In this document: positions 43,209-52,615 of the stretch, piece by piece
Layout of the letters: the number at the start of each line of letters is the position of its first letter
Numbering within the stretch: position 1 is the first letter of the stretch
NCBI GenBank assembly: GCA_036265385.1
Contig: DATAPD010000045.1
Coordinates: 1 to 64,000 of the forward strand
DNA length: 64,000 bases
DNA from: DATAPD01 sp036265385
GTDB taxonomy: Bacteria > Acidobacteriota > Terriglobia > Terriglobales > Acidobacteriaceae
Direction: 5' to 3'
Notes under the pieces: generated by a model
The model's input: only the letters and a program-made list of their open reading frames with translations
Told to the model about the DNA's origin: nothing
The model's database searches: none
Translations under genes and position numbers: made by a program

Positions 43209-43730
43209 ATGCTGCAGCATGCGCGCTTCGAGCACTGGATCGCGGCCCCTCTTGATCAGGTATTCCGGTTCTTCGCCAATCCGCAGAACCTTCCCCGATT
43301 AATGCCGCCCTGGATGCAGGTGAAACTCGAGAGCGTGCAGATCATCCCTCCTTCTGATCTCCCTGCAAGCAATTTCGCCGGTCCGGGTTCAGCGCTCGCC
43401 GCCTCTTATCGTGTACTTCCTTTCTTGCCTTTTCGCACCTCCTCCGTGGCTCGAATTACCGCGTTCGCATTGAATCACTATTTTGAAGACGTCCAGGAAA
43501 AAGGTCCCTTTAAGACCTGGCATCATCGACACGAATTCGCGCGAGAAGTTCGAAACGGCGTGGACGGAACGCTCGTGATAGATCAGGTGGAGTACGATCC
43601 GGGGTTGGGAATACTGGGTACGATGGGGAACGCGCTATTCGTTGCGCCGCAAATGAGGAAAACGTTTCACCATCGTCAGATGGCGCTCGATCAGATTGTT
43701 CATTCTGGCAAACTCACACCATCAGGGTAG
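43209..43730 (+). CDS. SRPBCC/START-like ligand-binding protein
   Basis: 173 residues from the ATG at 43209 (GTG at 43188 is also in frame). The start FEHWIAAPLDQVFRFFANPQNLPRLMPPWM and the later HHRHEFAREVRNGVDGTLVIDQVEY are typical of the SRPBCC helix-grip fold that encloses a hydrophobic ligand. No catalytic residues can be named. It lies 44 bases after cysH in the same direction, but its own weak start and unrelated fold give no reason to assign it to sulfur metabolism. Confidence 0.75.
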   Translation: MLQHARFEHWIAAPLDQVFRFFANPQNLPRLMPPWMQVKLESVQIIPPSDLPASNFAGPGSALAASYRVLPFLPFRTSSVARITAFALNHYFEDVQEKGPFKTWHHRHEFAREVRNGVDGTLVIDQVEYDPGLGILGTMGNALFVAPQMRKTFHHRQMALDQIVHSGKLTPSG

Positions 43731-43735
43731 AACGC

Positions 43736-44098
43736 TCACCTTGCTGGTTCTACAACCACCGCAGTCCCATACGCCAAAACTTCGGTGACGCCCTGCATGA
43801 CCTCGGTTGCATCGTAGCGAGCGCCTACCACCGCGTTTCCACCCAATTCAGCGGCATGAATCAACATCAGGTCGAATGCTTCCGACCGTGTCTTCTCGCA
43901 GAGGTTCGTCAGCAGTGTAATATTGCCACCAACAAGGGTTTGCAGCCCGGCGCCGATCGTCCCAAAGATTGATCTTGAACGCACCACGATTCCTCGCACC
44001 ACGCCCAGCGTGCGCACCACCCGATAACCATCCAGTTCGAACTGTGTGGTCACCATATTGTGTGAAACCATGCGAGCCGATGTTGCGGCGGTTCCCAT
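43736..44098 (-). CDS. YbjQ/UPF0145 family protein
   Basis: 120 residues from the ATG at 44098 with GGGAG seven bases upstream. The family pattern is clear: TTQFELDGYRVVRTLGVVRGIVVRS, ITLLTNLCEKTRSEAFDLM, and AAELGGNAVVGARYDATEV near the C-terminus. These small proteins form pentamers, and a heavy-metal-binding name is used in databases without a proven role. It converges with the SRPBCC gene five bases away. Confidence 0.88.
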   Translation of the reverse strand: MGTAATSARMVSHNMVTTQFELDGYRVVRTLGVVRGIVVRSRSIFGTIGAGLQTLVGGNITLLTNLCEKTRSEAFDLMLIHAAELGGNAVVGARYDATEVMQGVTEVLAYGTAVVVEPAR

Positions 44099-44133
44099 AA
44101 GCACGCTCCCTTTAGACTCAATCTGGCCTGATT

Positions 44134-44331
44134 CTACTCAAGATCAGCACGAATCAGAAACTCCTCAAGGTCAGAATCGTATCCCACCCGCAGAACATTC
44201 GGACGACAGCAGACCTGACAGTCCTCTACGTATTTCTGCCGCCCTCCGGACGACTCATCTACCGTCGTCTCATTCCACTCGCCGCACCCGGCACATTGAA
44301 ATCCAGCATCCATCTCAGCGATTGTAGCCAT
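44134..44331 (-). CDS. CPXCG-type cysteine-rich protein
   Basis: 65 residues from the ATG at 44331; a longer frame to 44385 would overlap the divergent peptidase gene. Four-cysteine layout: FQCAGCGEWN then EDCQVCCRPN, with the VDESSGGRQKYVEDC stretch characteristic of the CPXCG family. Likely one zinc ribbon; function unknown. The first pair here is CAGC rather than CPxC. It lies 45 bases from the start of the M24 gene on the other strand. Confidence 0.85.
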   Translation of the reverse strand: MATIAEMDAGFQCAGCGEWNETTVDESSGGRQKYVEDCQVCCRPNVLRVGYDSDLEEFLIRADLE

Positions 44332-44375
44332 CCTGCTCGCAATGCGTTTTATAATTCGCGCTTCGGAGGCCACGC

Positions 44376-45665
44376 TTGTTCTCACGACGTCGCTTTCTCC
44401 AAACCGGCTCCATCGTTACAGGAATAGCATCCCTTAATCCCCAAATTGCGGGTGCTGCGAGTGACGACGGCTCTTCACTGCCGCCTTCGATCGTAAAACT
44501 CCAATCTCTGCGAGACAAAGCCCAGCCCGTATCTTTAGAAGAACGGAGCAGAAGACAGGATCGCGCACGCGAGCTGATGCGCGAGCACGGATTGGGCGCA
44601 ATCCTTTTATGCCAGGGAACTTCGCTCGATTATTTCTCCGGTATCCGCTGGTGGGGCGGCGAGCGGCTGTTCGCCATGGTTCTTCCGGCCAATGGAAAAG
44701 CGTTGTACGTCGCGCCTGCGTTCGAAGAAGGCCGCGCACGCGAGCAGATCGCCAAAGGACCCGACGGGAAAAACCCTGATGTCCGCGTTTGGCAGGAAGA
44801 TGAAAGCCCCTACGAACGCACAGCGCAAGGCTTGAAAGATTACGGCCTCACAAACGGTGTACTTGGTATCGAAGAAACCGCCAAATTCGTTTTCAGCCAA
44901 GGCATCTCATCGGCAGCACCCACAACAAAAATCGAGAGCGCCACCCCCGTTACGGCGGGGTGTCGCATGGTGAAGACTCCTGAGGAACTCGATCGTATGC
45001 GGCTGGCTGCAAAGGTCACTTTGACGGCATATGAAGCTGCTCATCGAGCATTGCACGATGGCATGAAAAAACCGGATGTCGAGAAGCTAATTGAGCAAGC
45101 CCACACCAAACTCGGCTTCGACGGAGGCGCCGACGTGCAGATTGGTGAGTATTCTGCGTTTCCCCACGGTTCCGTTACGCCTCAAGTTATCCGCGAAGGC
45201 GCCATTGTTTTAATTGATGGGGGCTGCACCGTCGAAGGCTACACATCTGACATCACGCGCACCTTCGTTCTTGGCAAAGCGAATCCCAAGATGAAACAAG
45301 TCTTCGACACTGTCCACCAGGCTCAAAACGCCGCATTGTCCGCGGCTCGGCCTGGCGTCGAGTGCGGCGCGGTGGATGCTGCGGCACGCAAGGTTATCGT
45401 GGACGCCGGCTACGGCCCCGACTACAAATTTTTTACTCATCGGTTAGGACACGGAATGGGAATGGATGGCCACGAGTGGCCATACCTCGTGCGCGGAAAC
45501 AACATGAAACTTCAACCACACATGACTTTCAGTGACGAACCGGGAATTTACATCCGTGGAGAATTCGGTATACGGCTCGAAGATGATATGCACATTACCG
45601 AAAGCGGTGCCGAGTTATTCACGCCACAAAGCCATTCACTCGAAGATCCCTTCGGCAAAGGCTAG
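44376..45665 (+). CDS. Tat-exported M24 (Xaa-Pro) aminopeptidase
   Basis: 429 residues from a TTG with GGAGG six bases upstream. The N-terminus SRRRFLQTGSIVTG is a twin-arginine signal, so the enzyme is exported folded. Creatinase N-terminal domain (residues about 60-200), then the pita-bread metallopeptidase domain with the five metal ligands: Asp in LIDGGCTVEGYTSDITRTF (two), His in RLGHGMGMDGHE, Glu in SDEPGIYI and Glu in RLEDDMHIT. It removes N-terminal residues before proline or splits X-Pro dipeptides. Its stop codon abuts that of the convergent aminotransferase. Confidence 0.92.
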   Translation: MFSRRRFLQTGSIVTGIASLNPQIAGAASDDGSSLPPSIVKLQSLRDKAQPVSLEERSRRQDRARELMREHGLGAILLCQGTSLDYFSGIRWWGGERLFAMVLPANGKALYVAPAFEEGRAREQIAKGPDGKNPDVRVWQEDESPYERTAQGLKDYGLTNGVLGIEETAKFVFSQGISSAAPTTKIESATPVTAGCRMVKTPEELDRMRLAAKVTLTAYEAAHRALHDGMKKPDVEKLIEQAHTKLGFDGGADVQIGEYSAFPHGSVTPQVIREGAIVLIDGGCTVEGYTSDITRTFVLGKANPKMKQVFDTVHQAQNAALSAARPGVECGAVDAAARKVIVDAGYGPDYKFFTHRLGHGMGMDGHEWPYLVRGNNMKLQPHMTFSDEPGIYIRGEFGIRLEDDMHITESGAELFTPQSHSLEDPFGKG

Positions 45666-46922
45666 CTATCTTGTCCCAACCGCGGGAAAGATAGCAGCCA
45701 TCTGCCCCTTCACCGCGATCGATAGCCGTCGAACACCTTCGCGAATTTTATCTGGCGGCACGTAGGAAAAGTTCAACCGGAAGTGTCGACGTCCCTGGTG
45801 ATTGCCATTGCTTGCGTAGAACGACTCCCCTGGCACGAATGCAACATTCTCTTTGATGGCAGATTCAAAGAGTTTCTGGCAATCCATTCCTTCTGGCAGC
45901 GTGACCCAAAGAAACAGTCCGCCTTTCGGACGCGTCCAGCTGACTTCCGGCGGAAAGTATTCTTCGAGAGCCGCGAGCATTGCATCGCGGCGTTCGCCAT
46001 ACACGCGGCGAATCACTTTGATGTGCTCATCCATGAAGTTGTCGCGAGCGACTTCATAGGCGACAATCTGCGCAAATGTCGACGTATGCAAGTCAGCTCC
46101 TTGCTTGAGCTGAATCAGTTTCGTAATCACATCCGGCGGAGCTACGATCCATCCAAGTCGTAATCCCGGTGCGAGCGTTTTCGAGAACGTACTCAGGTAG
46201 ATCACGTTCCCGATCGAATATCCATTATCGCGTCGGAGGTTCACTCGATCGAGAACGACTAACGGCGTCAGGTGTTCGCCTTCATAGCGCAATTGACCAT
46301 ACGGATCGTCTTCTACGATCGGAATACCGAAGCGATCTGCGAGCAGCACAAGCTGCTCACGCCGCCCTTCTGAAAGCGTCGTGCCACCCGGATTTTGGAA
46401 ATTTGGCAGCACATACATGAATTTCGGACCGGAGCGAAGTGGCCCTTCCAGGAGCTCTGTCTGTATTCCATCGTCATCACTTGGAACACTGACATACTCA
46501 GCGCCGTATACGTTGAAAGCCTGCAGCGCCCCGAGATAAGTAGGAGCTTCAACGAGAACACGATCTCCAGGGTTGATCAACAGCTTGCCGATGAAATCAA
46601 GGGCTTGCTGCGAACCGGAGGTGATGAGCACATTTTCCGGGCCTGCTTTGATCCCATACCGTGATGTGTGCCGGGCAATCATCTCCCGTAGGGGTTCATA
46701 GCCTTCGGACGCGCCATACTGAAGCGCCAGTTTGCCCTGGTCTTTCAGAACTTTGGCGCACGCTTCCCGAAATCTCTCAATTGGGAACACATCGGGCGCG
46801 GGCAACCCACCGGCAAACGAGATCACTTCCGGTTGTTGTGTCAGCTTGAGTAGTTCACGTATCGCCGAACTTTTCACACCTTTCGTGCGCTGCGCATACC
46901 TCGACGTCCAGGCCGTAGACAT
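45666..46922 (-). CDS. Class I PLP aminotransferase (2-aminoadipate/aromatic type)
   Basis: 418 residues from the ATG at 46922, with GGAG eight bases upstream. SFAGGLPAPDVFP near the N-terminus and TFSKTLAPGLRLGWIVAP with the PLP-binding Lys are diagnostic of the LysN/ARO8-like subgroup. It has no N-terminal GntR-like DNA-binding domain, so it is not a MocR regulator. Substrate may be 2-aminoadipate, an aromatic or a branched-chain amino acid; the sequence does not decide. A palindromic CRP-type site lies about 70 bases upstream of the start. Confidence 0.88.
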   Translation of the reverse strand: MSTAWTSRYAQRTKGVKSSAIRELLKLTQQPEVISFAGGLPAPDVFPIERFREACAKVLKDQGKLALQYGASEGYEPLREMIARHTSRYGIKAGPENVLITSGSQQALDFIGKLLINPGDRVLVEAPTYLGALQAFNVYGAEYVSVPSDDDGIQTELLEGPLRSGPKFMYVLPNFQNPGGTTLSEGRREQLVLLADRFGIPIVEDDPYGQLRYEGEHLTPLVVLDRVNLRRDNGYSIGNVIYLSTFSKTLAPGLRLGWIVAPPDVITKLIQLKQGADLHTSTFAQIVAYEVARDNFMDEHIKVIRRVYGERRDAMLAALEEYFPPEVSWTRPKGGLFLWVTLPEGMDCQKLFESAIKENVAFVPGESFYASNGNHQGRRHFRLNFSYVPPDKIREGVRRLSIAVKGQMAAIFPAVGTR

Positions 46923-46989
46923 GGTTCGAGCTCCTGATTCCAATCTAAGCTTTGCGCTGCCCCCGCGCGGTGATTTGCACCCCTAATAA

Positions 46990-47005
46990 GGTGACCGAAA
47001 TCACA
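46990..47005. promoter_or_regulatory. CRP/FNR-like palindromic site
   Basis: GGTGA-N6-TCACA matches the CRP consensus TGTGA-N6-TCACA at nine of ten positions and is flanked by AT-rich sequence. It lies in the 160-base space between the aminotransferase start and the 3' end of the next minus-strand gene (47084), so if used it would control the aminotransferase. A single site without a verified promoter, so tentative. Confidence 0.35.
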
Positions 47006-47083
47006 TGTTTATAGTGACTATCGAGCGTAATGCTGTCCAGTAGATAGACAGGAGACACTCTCAACTTGTCTGAAGTTACGGGT

Positions 47084-47677
47084 TTACGCCTCGGGAATCG
47101 GTGGGCAGCCTGGGAAGTCTCCTGCTACGAATTTATTCCCCTGGTATCCGAGGTCCTTCACCCCTATCTCACTTGTGAAATAGCCATCGACTGTAATGGC
47201 TCGCAGGAATGCGAAAAACTCTACGCCTTGGCTCAAGCTCGGGTCGCTCTTCGCATTTTTCTTATACGCGATCAGGTCGAGGATTTCTTTTTGTTGCTCT
47301 GGCGAGCACGCCAAGAAACCATTTGCATAGCGGTCAACGCACTTGGACTCGAGCCACATCAGACCGCCGCCGAGCCTCAATTGGTAATCTTCGTTCTCGC
47401 TGGTCAAAAGGTCGATAAACTCTGGGGCCCCCGCTTCGATAGCCCCGCCACCTCGCTCGTCTGCTGGAATAATTGTTTGGCAAAGGCTCTGCAGGGTTTT
47501 GTACTGATTTGCGGAAAAAAACTTCGGAGTGTACACGCGAAGCGGAGATGCCTTCTTCTCTGCTTTCACCGTATGATGAGCGAATTCGGCTGCTTCCGCC
47601 GGGATGACGCGTAGCACAGACCCGGAGATAACTCCGGCCGCCAAAGACTTCAGCACGTCGCGCCGATTCACCGTCAT
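47084..47677 (-). CDS. Tat-signal small subunit of a sugar dehydrogenase (gluconate 2-dehydrogenase subunit 3 family)
   Basis: 197 residues. The start VNRRDVLKSLAAGVISGSV is a twin-arginine signal. The body has the helical gluconate 2-dehydrogenase subunit 3 pattern: FFSANQYKTLQSLCQTIIPADERGGGAIEAGAPEFIDLL, with the invariant IIPxD. In known FAD-dependent glucoside 3-dehydrogenases this subunit carries the signal that takes the signal-less GMC catalytic subunit across the membrane. That catalytic subunit is encoded by the adjacent gene, which ends 2 bases before this start. Confidence 0.88.
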   Translation of the reverse strand: MTVNRRDVLKSLAAGVISGSVLRVIPAEAAEFAHHTVKAEKKASPLRVYTPKFFSANQYKTLQSLCQTIIPADERGGGAIEAGAPEFIDLLTSENEDYQLRLGGGLMWLESKCVDRYANGFLACSPEQQKEILDLIAYKKNAKSDPSLSQGVEFFAFLRAITVDGYFTSEIGVKDLGYQGNKFVAGDFPGCPPIPEA

Positions 47678-47679
47678 TC

Positions 47680-49389
47680 CTACAGATTCCCTTTCTTCGC
47701 TTCTTCTAGCAAATACTCTGACGCGCGCCAGGTTAGCGCCATGATCGTGAGGGTCGGATTTTTATCCGGGTTGCTCACGAAGCTGGCCGCGTCCGTCACG
47801 AACAGGTTCTTGACGTCATGGGCTTGGCAATGTCCATTTAATACGGATGTCCGCTTGTTCGCCCCCATGCGTGCTGTGCCAAGTTCATGAATAATGACGC
47901 CGCCATCAGCAATCCCATGGGGACGATCGGCATCCTCAGGCTTTGGCGGCATATAGACGCCTCCGGCCGTTTCTACGATTTGTCGGAATGTCTCGTGCAT
48001 GTCCTTAGCCATGCGAAGTTCATTGTCACTCCACCTCCAATGAAACCGCAGCACTGGAATGCCCCACTGGTCTACAACGCTCGGGTCCAGATCGCAGTAG
48101 CTGTGTTCGTTGGGAATCATTTCACCGCGCCCTGAAAACCCGATCGCTGTGCCATACACTTTCCGGCATTGTTTCTTGAGCGAAACACCATAACCCTCAA
48201 AATCATCGCAGACATCGTCGAACATTCCCACGCTCGGCATTCCCGGGCCACCGCCAAACTCGATGTGATATCCGCGCAAGAAATCGTTCTTGCGATCGAA
48301 CTTCCACCACGGCGTGTACAAGTGCATGCCGCCAGTACCGTCGTGGTTGTGCGGCACCATCTTTTCCAGTTGCGGGAAGTACCCGTAACCATCGCTTCCA
48401 ACGCTGTCTGTGAGATAGCGGCCAACCGTGCCCGAAGAATTCGCCAGTCCTTCCGCAAACAACGCAGACTTCGAGTTAAGGAGAAGCCGTGCTGATTCAC
48501 ACGCGCTTGCGGCAACAACGAAGACGCGAGCTCGGACACGCTGCTCTGTACGAGTTGATTTATCAATGTAGGAAACCGCTTCCGCTTTTCCGTCCTTGCC
48601 GACCACAATCTCGCGCGCCATTGCGTTAGTGATGATTGTGAAACGGCCAGTGGCTTCCGCAGGCGGAATCATCACTTGGCTCGAGCTGAAATTCGATGCA
48701 GTAACGCATCCACGATTACATTGGCCGCAGTAGTGGCAAGCTGGTCTGCCATTCAGTGGCTTGGTAAGGATCGCTAGCCGTGCCGGCACACACAGGATGT
48801 TCAGCTTATCGAATGATTTTTTGATGAACAGTTCGGTACAGCGTGGTTTTGGTGGCGGGAGAAACACTCCGTCGGGAGCACTCGGGATGTTCTCTTTGGA
48901 GCCAAATACTCCAATGTACGATTCGACTTTATCGTAGTAAGGAGCAACATCCTCATACGAAATCGGCCAGTCATCGCCCATCCCGTCCGTCGATCTGGCT
49001 CGAAAGTCGACTGGCGCAAATCGCAGCGCAATTCTGCCCCAATGGTTAGTACGCCCACCGACGATTCGAGAGCGAAACCATCGAAACCGCGAACCGGGCG
49101 CGGACGTGTACGGTTCTCCTTCGATCTCCCAGAATCCGTTCGGCGCAAGGAACTCGTCGTTCAACTCGCCCCGATGCTTCGCACCCTTTCCAACTCCGCG
49201 ATGCGGTAATTCATGAGGCCAAGTGTGTTCTTTGAAGTCTTTTCCAGGATCAAGAGGACCACCCGCCTCAAGCATGACGACGTTTAACCCGCCCTCGGTG
49301 AGGACCTTGGCTGCCGTTCCACCCGAAGCGCCCGAACCGATAATGCAGACATCGTAGATTTTCGGCGAACGCACTACTTGCATCGTCAT
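47680..49389 (-). CDS. GMC-family FAD sugar dehydrogenase, catalytic subunit
   Basis: 569 residues. FAD-binding YDVCIIGSGASGGTAAKVL near residue 15; GMC signature GGRTNHWGRIAL; a Cys cluster CHYCGQCNRGC near residue 220, which could hold an iron-sulfur cluster as in related glucose dehydrogenases; catalytic C-terminal region IHELGTARMG...NPDKNPTLTIMALTWRASEYL. It has no signal peptide and should be exported with the Tat small subunit encoded 2 bases downstream. It probably oxidises a sugar or glycoside at C3 and passes electrons to a cytochrome not encoded here. Substrate inferred from family only. Confidence 0.88.
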   Translation of the reverse strand: MTMQVVRSPKIYDVCIIGSGASGGTAAKVLTEGGLNVVMLEAGGPLDPGKDFKEHTWPHELPHRGVGKGAKHRGELNDEFLAPNGFWEIEGEPYTSAPGSRFRWFRSRIVGGRTNHWGRIALRFAPVDFRARSTDGMGDDWPISYEDVAPYYDKVESYIGVFGSKENIPSAPDGVFLPPPKPRCTELFIKKSFDKLNILCVPARLAILTKPLNGRPACHYCGQCNRGCVTASNFSSSQVMIPPAEATGRFTIITNAMAREIVVGKDGKAEAVSYIDKSTRTEQRVRARVFVVAASACESARLLLNSKSALFAEGLANSSGTVGRYLTDSVGSDGYGYFPQLEKMVPHNHDGTGGMHLYTPWWKFDRKNDFLRGYHIEFGGGPGMPSVGMFDDVCDDFEGYGVSLKKQCRKVYGTAIGFSGRGEMIPNEHSYCDLDPSVVDQWGIPVLRFHWRWSDNELRMAKDMHETFRQIVETAGGVYMPPKPEDADRPHGIADGGVIIHELGTARMGANKRTSVLNGHCQAHDVKNLFVTDAASFVSNPDKNPTLTIMALTWRASEYLLEEAKKGNL

Positions 49390-49410
49390 CGCGTCCCTAT
49401 ATCTCGATTT

Positions 49411-50277
49411 TCAGAATTTCAGCTTGTGGAGGTACTCGTAACTCGCGCGGATGTCTTCAAACTCCGACTTCGGATAGTCATTCTCGACGAAATAGTGCTT
49501 GATACCCGCCTTGTCTGACTGAGCAAAAATCTTTTTGAAATCGATAACACCGTTCCCCACACTTGTCATTTCCGGAAAAACATTATCGAAATTCACTGGA
49601 TTGTCATCTTGCTTGCGCGGGATCTTCTTCACATCCTTCACGTGAACCATCGGAAATCGTCCTGGATAACGGTCGAAATATTTGATCGGATCTTGCCCCG
49701 CGATATTCATCCAGCAGAGGTCCATCTCCATCTGCACTAATTTGGGATCAGTTTCTTCAAGCAGAATGTCATACGCGTATTTGCCATCGACCTTCACAAA
49801 TTCAAAATGATGATTGTGGTAGGCAAACTGTATCCCTGCTTTCTTCGACGCATCGGCTGCTTTGTTGAATTTCGCTGCCGCTTCTTTCCAGCGGTTCTGC
49901 TTCCGCACTTCATCCTCGATCCAGGGACAGACAATGTATTGATGCCCAACGACCTGCGCAGCTTCTAACACTCCTGGCCATTTTTCATCGAGCACCGAGT
50001 ACTCGATATGTGCGGAGGGCGCTTTCAACCCGTTCTGGTCAAGAATGCTTCGGATCTCTTTCGGCGAATGATCGAAGTACCCGGCGAACTCCACTTCCTT
50101 GTAACCAACTTGCGCGACTTTCGCGATGGTTCCCGGGGTGTCCTTCTTCATCGACTCCCGCACGGTGTACAGCTGCACACCAATGGGATCGACTTTGTGC
50201 TCTGCCGACGCCCAACTAACACGGCTTGCCAGAATTGAGCCCGCGGTAATCGTTCCCAGAAACGTTCTCCGGTTCAT
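49411..50277 (-). CDS. Tat-exported sugar isomerase/epimerase (TIM barrel)
   Basis: 288 residues from the ATG at 50277, which overlaps the upstream GMC stop as ATGA and has GGGAG four bases before it; the frame to 50361 is not supported. NRRTFLGTITAGS is a twin-arginine signal. Xylose-isomerase-like barrel motifs: GVQLYTVRESM, GYKEVEFAGY, YHNHHFEF, EMDLCWM and HVKDVK, providing the metal-binding Glu, Asp and His residues. Translationally coupled to the second dehydrogenase, it likely acts on the 3-keto sugar produced by it. Exact reaction unknown. Confidence 0.86.
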   Translation of the reverse strand: MNRRTFLGTITAGSILASRVSWASAEHKVDPIGVQLYTVRESMKKDTPGTIAKVAQVGYKEVEFAGYFDHSPKEIRSILDQNGLKAPSAHIEYSVLDEKWPGVLEAAQVVGHQYIVCPWIEDEVRKQNRWKEAAAKFNKAADASKKAGIQFAYHNHHFEFVKVDGKYAYDILLEETDPKLVQMEMDLCWMNIAGQDPIKYFDRYPGRFPMVHVKDVKKIPRKQDDNPVNFDNVFPEMTSVGNGVIDFKKIFAQSDKAGIKHYFVENDYPKSEFEDIRASYEYLHKLKF

Positions 50278-51959
50278 AGTTCTCCCTTTTTCATCTGCGA
50301 AACCGCGTAGTCGCACGCTCGCGCAGTCAGCGCCATGTAAGTGAGCGATGGATTTACACACGACGACGACACCATGCAGGCACCATCCGTCACAAATAAG
50401 TTCTGGACGTCATGCGCCTGGTTTTGCGCGTTCAGGACCGACGTTTTCGGATCTCGGCCCATCCGTGCTGTCCCCATCTCATGAATAGTCAGCCCTGGAG
50501 CGTTGTCTTCAACGAATGTCGTGATATCTTTTGCGCCCGCAGCTGCCAGCATCTCCGACGCCGCAATACTCATATCAAGTAACAGCGCGCGTTCGTTCTC
50601 TCGCCATTTGCACACGATCTGGAGTGCAGGAATTCCCCAGGCATCTTTCACCTCGGGATCAAGCGCCACATAATTGTCCGGGTTCGGCAAACATTCGCCA
50701 AAACCATAGAACTGGAATCGCCACGGTCCCGGTTGCCGGAGAGCGTGTTTGAACTCCGCACCGAAGCCCGCCATTTCAATTCCACGAGTCCAACCATCGC
50801 GCTCCGCTCCGCCCTGAAAACCGTAACCGCGCAAGAACTCCGAGTGTTTTTCCTTCACATTCCGGAATCGCGGCATGTAGATTCCGTTCGGCCGCCTGCC
50901 TTGCGACATTTTGTCTTCATGTCCCGCGATAATTCCGGACGCTCCTCCACCCATCACGTGATCCATCACGTTTCGGCCGAGCTGACCACTCGAATTCGCG
51001 AGCCCGTTCGCAAACTCCGTGCTCTTTGAGTTCAAAAGAATGCGAGTCGATTCCAATGCCGACGCACAGAGAAACACTACCTTCGCCTTGAACTCGACCG
51101 TCTGTCTGGTCTGCCCATCGATCACCTGCACACCAGATACTCGTCGCGTCTTCGGATCGAACGTCAAACTGTGCACCACGCTGTGCGGCCGCACCGTCAG
51201 TTTTCCCGTCGCCTGCGCAGCGGGCAGCGTCGAGTTCAAACTCGAAAAATAAGATTTGGTGATGCACCCACGGCTGCACGGCCCACAGTAATGGCAAGCC
51301 GCCCGTCCACGATGAGGCTGCGTCAGAATCGCCGTACGCCCAATCGTCAGTCGCCGCTCTTTCCCGAAATGCGCTGCCACTGAATCGCGTACCGTTTCCT
51401 CGGCACACGTGAATTCCATCGGAGGCAAAAACTTGCCATCCGGAAGCTGAGGCAACCCCTCCGCTCTCCCGCTGACGCCAATGAAATCCTCGACGTAGTC
51501 GTACCATTCGGAAATGTCCTGGTATCGAATCGGCCAATCGACTGCGATCCCCTCACGCAAGTTGGCCTCGAAATCCAGATCGCTCCACCGGTACGATTGC
51601 CTGCCCCACATGATCGAACGTCCGCCCACCTGCCTTCCCCTGATCCACAGAAAAGGTTTGTCCGACGGTGTGGTATACGGATTCTCCTTATCATTTACGA
51701 AGAACTTCGCATTCCATTCGTCGACGCCATCGCTCGTAGTCTGCACGGCTTGTATATCGCTCGACTTCCGCTTGTCCCCCATCCCTCGGAACCTCTGTTT
51801 CCACACCGGAACGTGTTCCACATAATCCTTCGCAGGATCAATCGGACGTCCCGCCTCGAGAACAAGCGTCTGCAAACCTTTTTCGGTGAGTTCCTTGGCT
51901 GCCCAGCCCCCGGTTATGCCTGAGCCGATTACGATCGCATCGAATACGTTGCTCGGCAT
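50274..51959 (-). CDS. GMC-family FAD sugar dehydrogenase, second catalytic subunit
   Basis: 561 residues from the ATG at 51959, which shares its first base with the TAA of the upstream small subunit (TAATG). FAD motif FDAIVIGSGITGGWAAKEL; GGRSIMWGRQSYRW; Cys cluster CHYCGPCSRGC; C-terminal IHEMGTARMGRDPKTSVLN. It has no own signal, consistent with hitch-hiker export. A paralogue of 47680-49389 with clearly different sequence, so the two pairs probably handle different glycosides or positions. Confidence 0.88.
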   Translation of the reverse strand: MPSNVFDAIVIGSGITGGWAAKELTEKGLQTLVLEAGRPIDPAKDYVEHVPVWKQRFRGMGDKRKSSDIQAVQTTSDGVDEWNAKFFVNDKENPYTTPSDKPFLWIRGRQVGGRSIMWGRQSYRWSDLDFEANLREGIAVDWPIRYQDISEWYDYVEDFIGVSGRAEGLPQLPDGKFLPPMEFTCAEETVRDSVAAHFGKERRLTIGRTAILTQPHRGRAACHYCGPCSRGCITKSYFSSLNSTLPAAQATGKLTVRPHSVVHSLTFDPKTRRVSGVQVIDGQTRQTVEFKAKVVFLCASALESTRILLNSKSTEFANGLANSSGQLGRNVMDHVMGGGASGIIAGHEDKMSQGRRPNGIYMPRFRNVKEKHSEFLRGYGFQGGAERDGWTRGIEMAGFGAEFKHALRQPGPWRFQFYGFGECLPNPDNYVALDPEVKDAWGIPALQIVCKWRENERALLLDMSIAASEMLAAAGAKDITTFVEDNAPGLTIHEMGTARMGRDPKTSVLNAQNQAHDVQNLFVTDGACMVSSSCVNPSLTYMALTARACDYAVSQMKKGEL

Positions 51960-52549
51960 TAGCTTTTCTCCGTCGTTGGGACTGGCGCACATTGCTCATG
52001 CGCGTGCGGGATAATTTCGTAGTGCAACTCTTCCTGTGCGCCCACTTGCGAGGTGTAATAACCCACCAGAGTCAACTGCTTCATCATGTAAAAAAAAGTC
52101 TTCTCGGGCGGCTTGCGGTTTCCGCGGCGATTGGCCAACAAGACTTGCTGCGCCGCCATGAGTTCGTCATCAAAGCCACGAAGAATCTCTTTCTGTTGCT
52201 CTGCCGCCGCATCTACGAAGCGCTTGCCGTACAACACTTGGCTACGATGGTTCACCTCGTCGACACCCGCAAGGAATCGGGTTTTCTCGTCTTCCTTGCT
52301 CCAGTCACTCAGAATGAGATCGATGAACTCGCTCACCCTCGCTGCCTTCGCCCCCGGCGTATCCGTAGCCGGAATGATCAGTTCCGAGATCGTTTCCACG
52401 ATCGCATTCTGATCCGCCGAAAACGCCTTGAGTGCTGTGCTTTGTGGAACCTGTGCCTGGATGCTTTGAAAGAAGGCCAACGACTCGCTCGAAAGCAGCG
52501 GAAGGCCCGCTGCTCCCACCAATAACTTCAGCGCATTGCGCCTTTGCAT
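51959..52549 (-). CDS. Tat-signal small subunit of a sugar dehydrogenase (gluconate 2-dehydrogenase subunit 3 family)
   Basis: 196 residues starting MQRRNALKLLVGAAGLPLL, a twin-arginine signal. FSADQNAIVETISELIIPATDTPGAKAARVSEFIDLIL is the family block with IIPATDTPGA. Partner of the GMC protein encoded immediately downstream, with which it overlaps by one base. Same gene order as in the first pair would require the reverse: there the catalytic gene is upstream, here the small subunit is upstream. Confidence 0.88.
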   Translation of the reverse strand: MQRRNALKLLVGAAGLPLLSSESLAFFQSIQAQVPQSTALKAFSADQNAIVETISELIIPATDTPGAKAARVSEFIDLILSDWSKEDEKTRFLAGVDEVNHRSQVLYGKRFVDAAAEQQKEILRGFDDELMAAQQVLLANRRGNRKPPEKTFFYMMKQLTLVGYYTSQVGAQEELHYEIIPHAHEQCAPVPTTEKS

Positions 52550-52615
52550 GAACCCTCACCCCAGAAACGCGAAGGACTGTAGGCTATTCGTGACAATCAG
52601 CTCAGTCAATCCCGT

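Noticed and set aside
47066..47614. 182-codon plus-strand frame
   Set aside because: It lies antisense to a minus-strand gene with a clear Tat signal and the subunit 3 motif IIPxD, and its own product has no recognisable feature.
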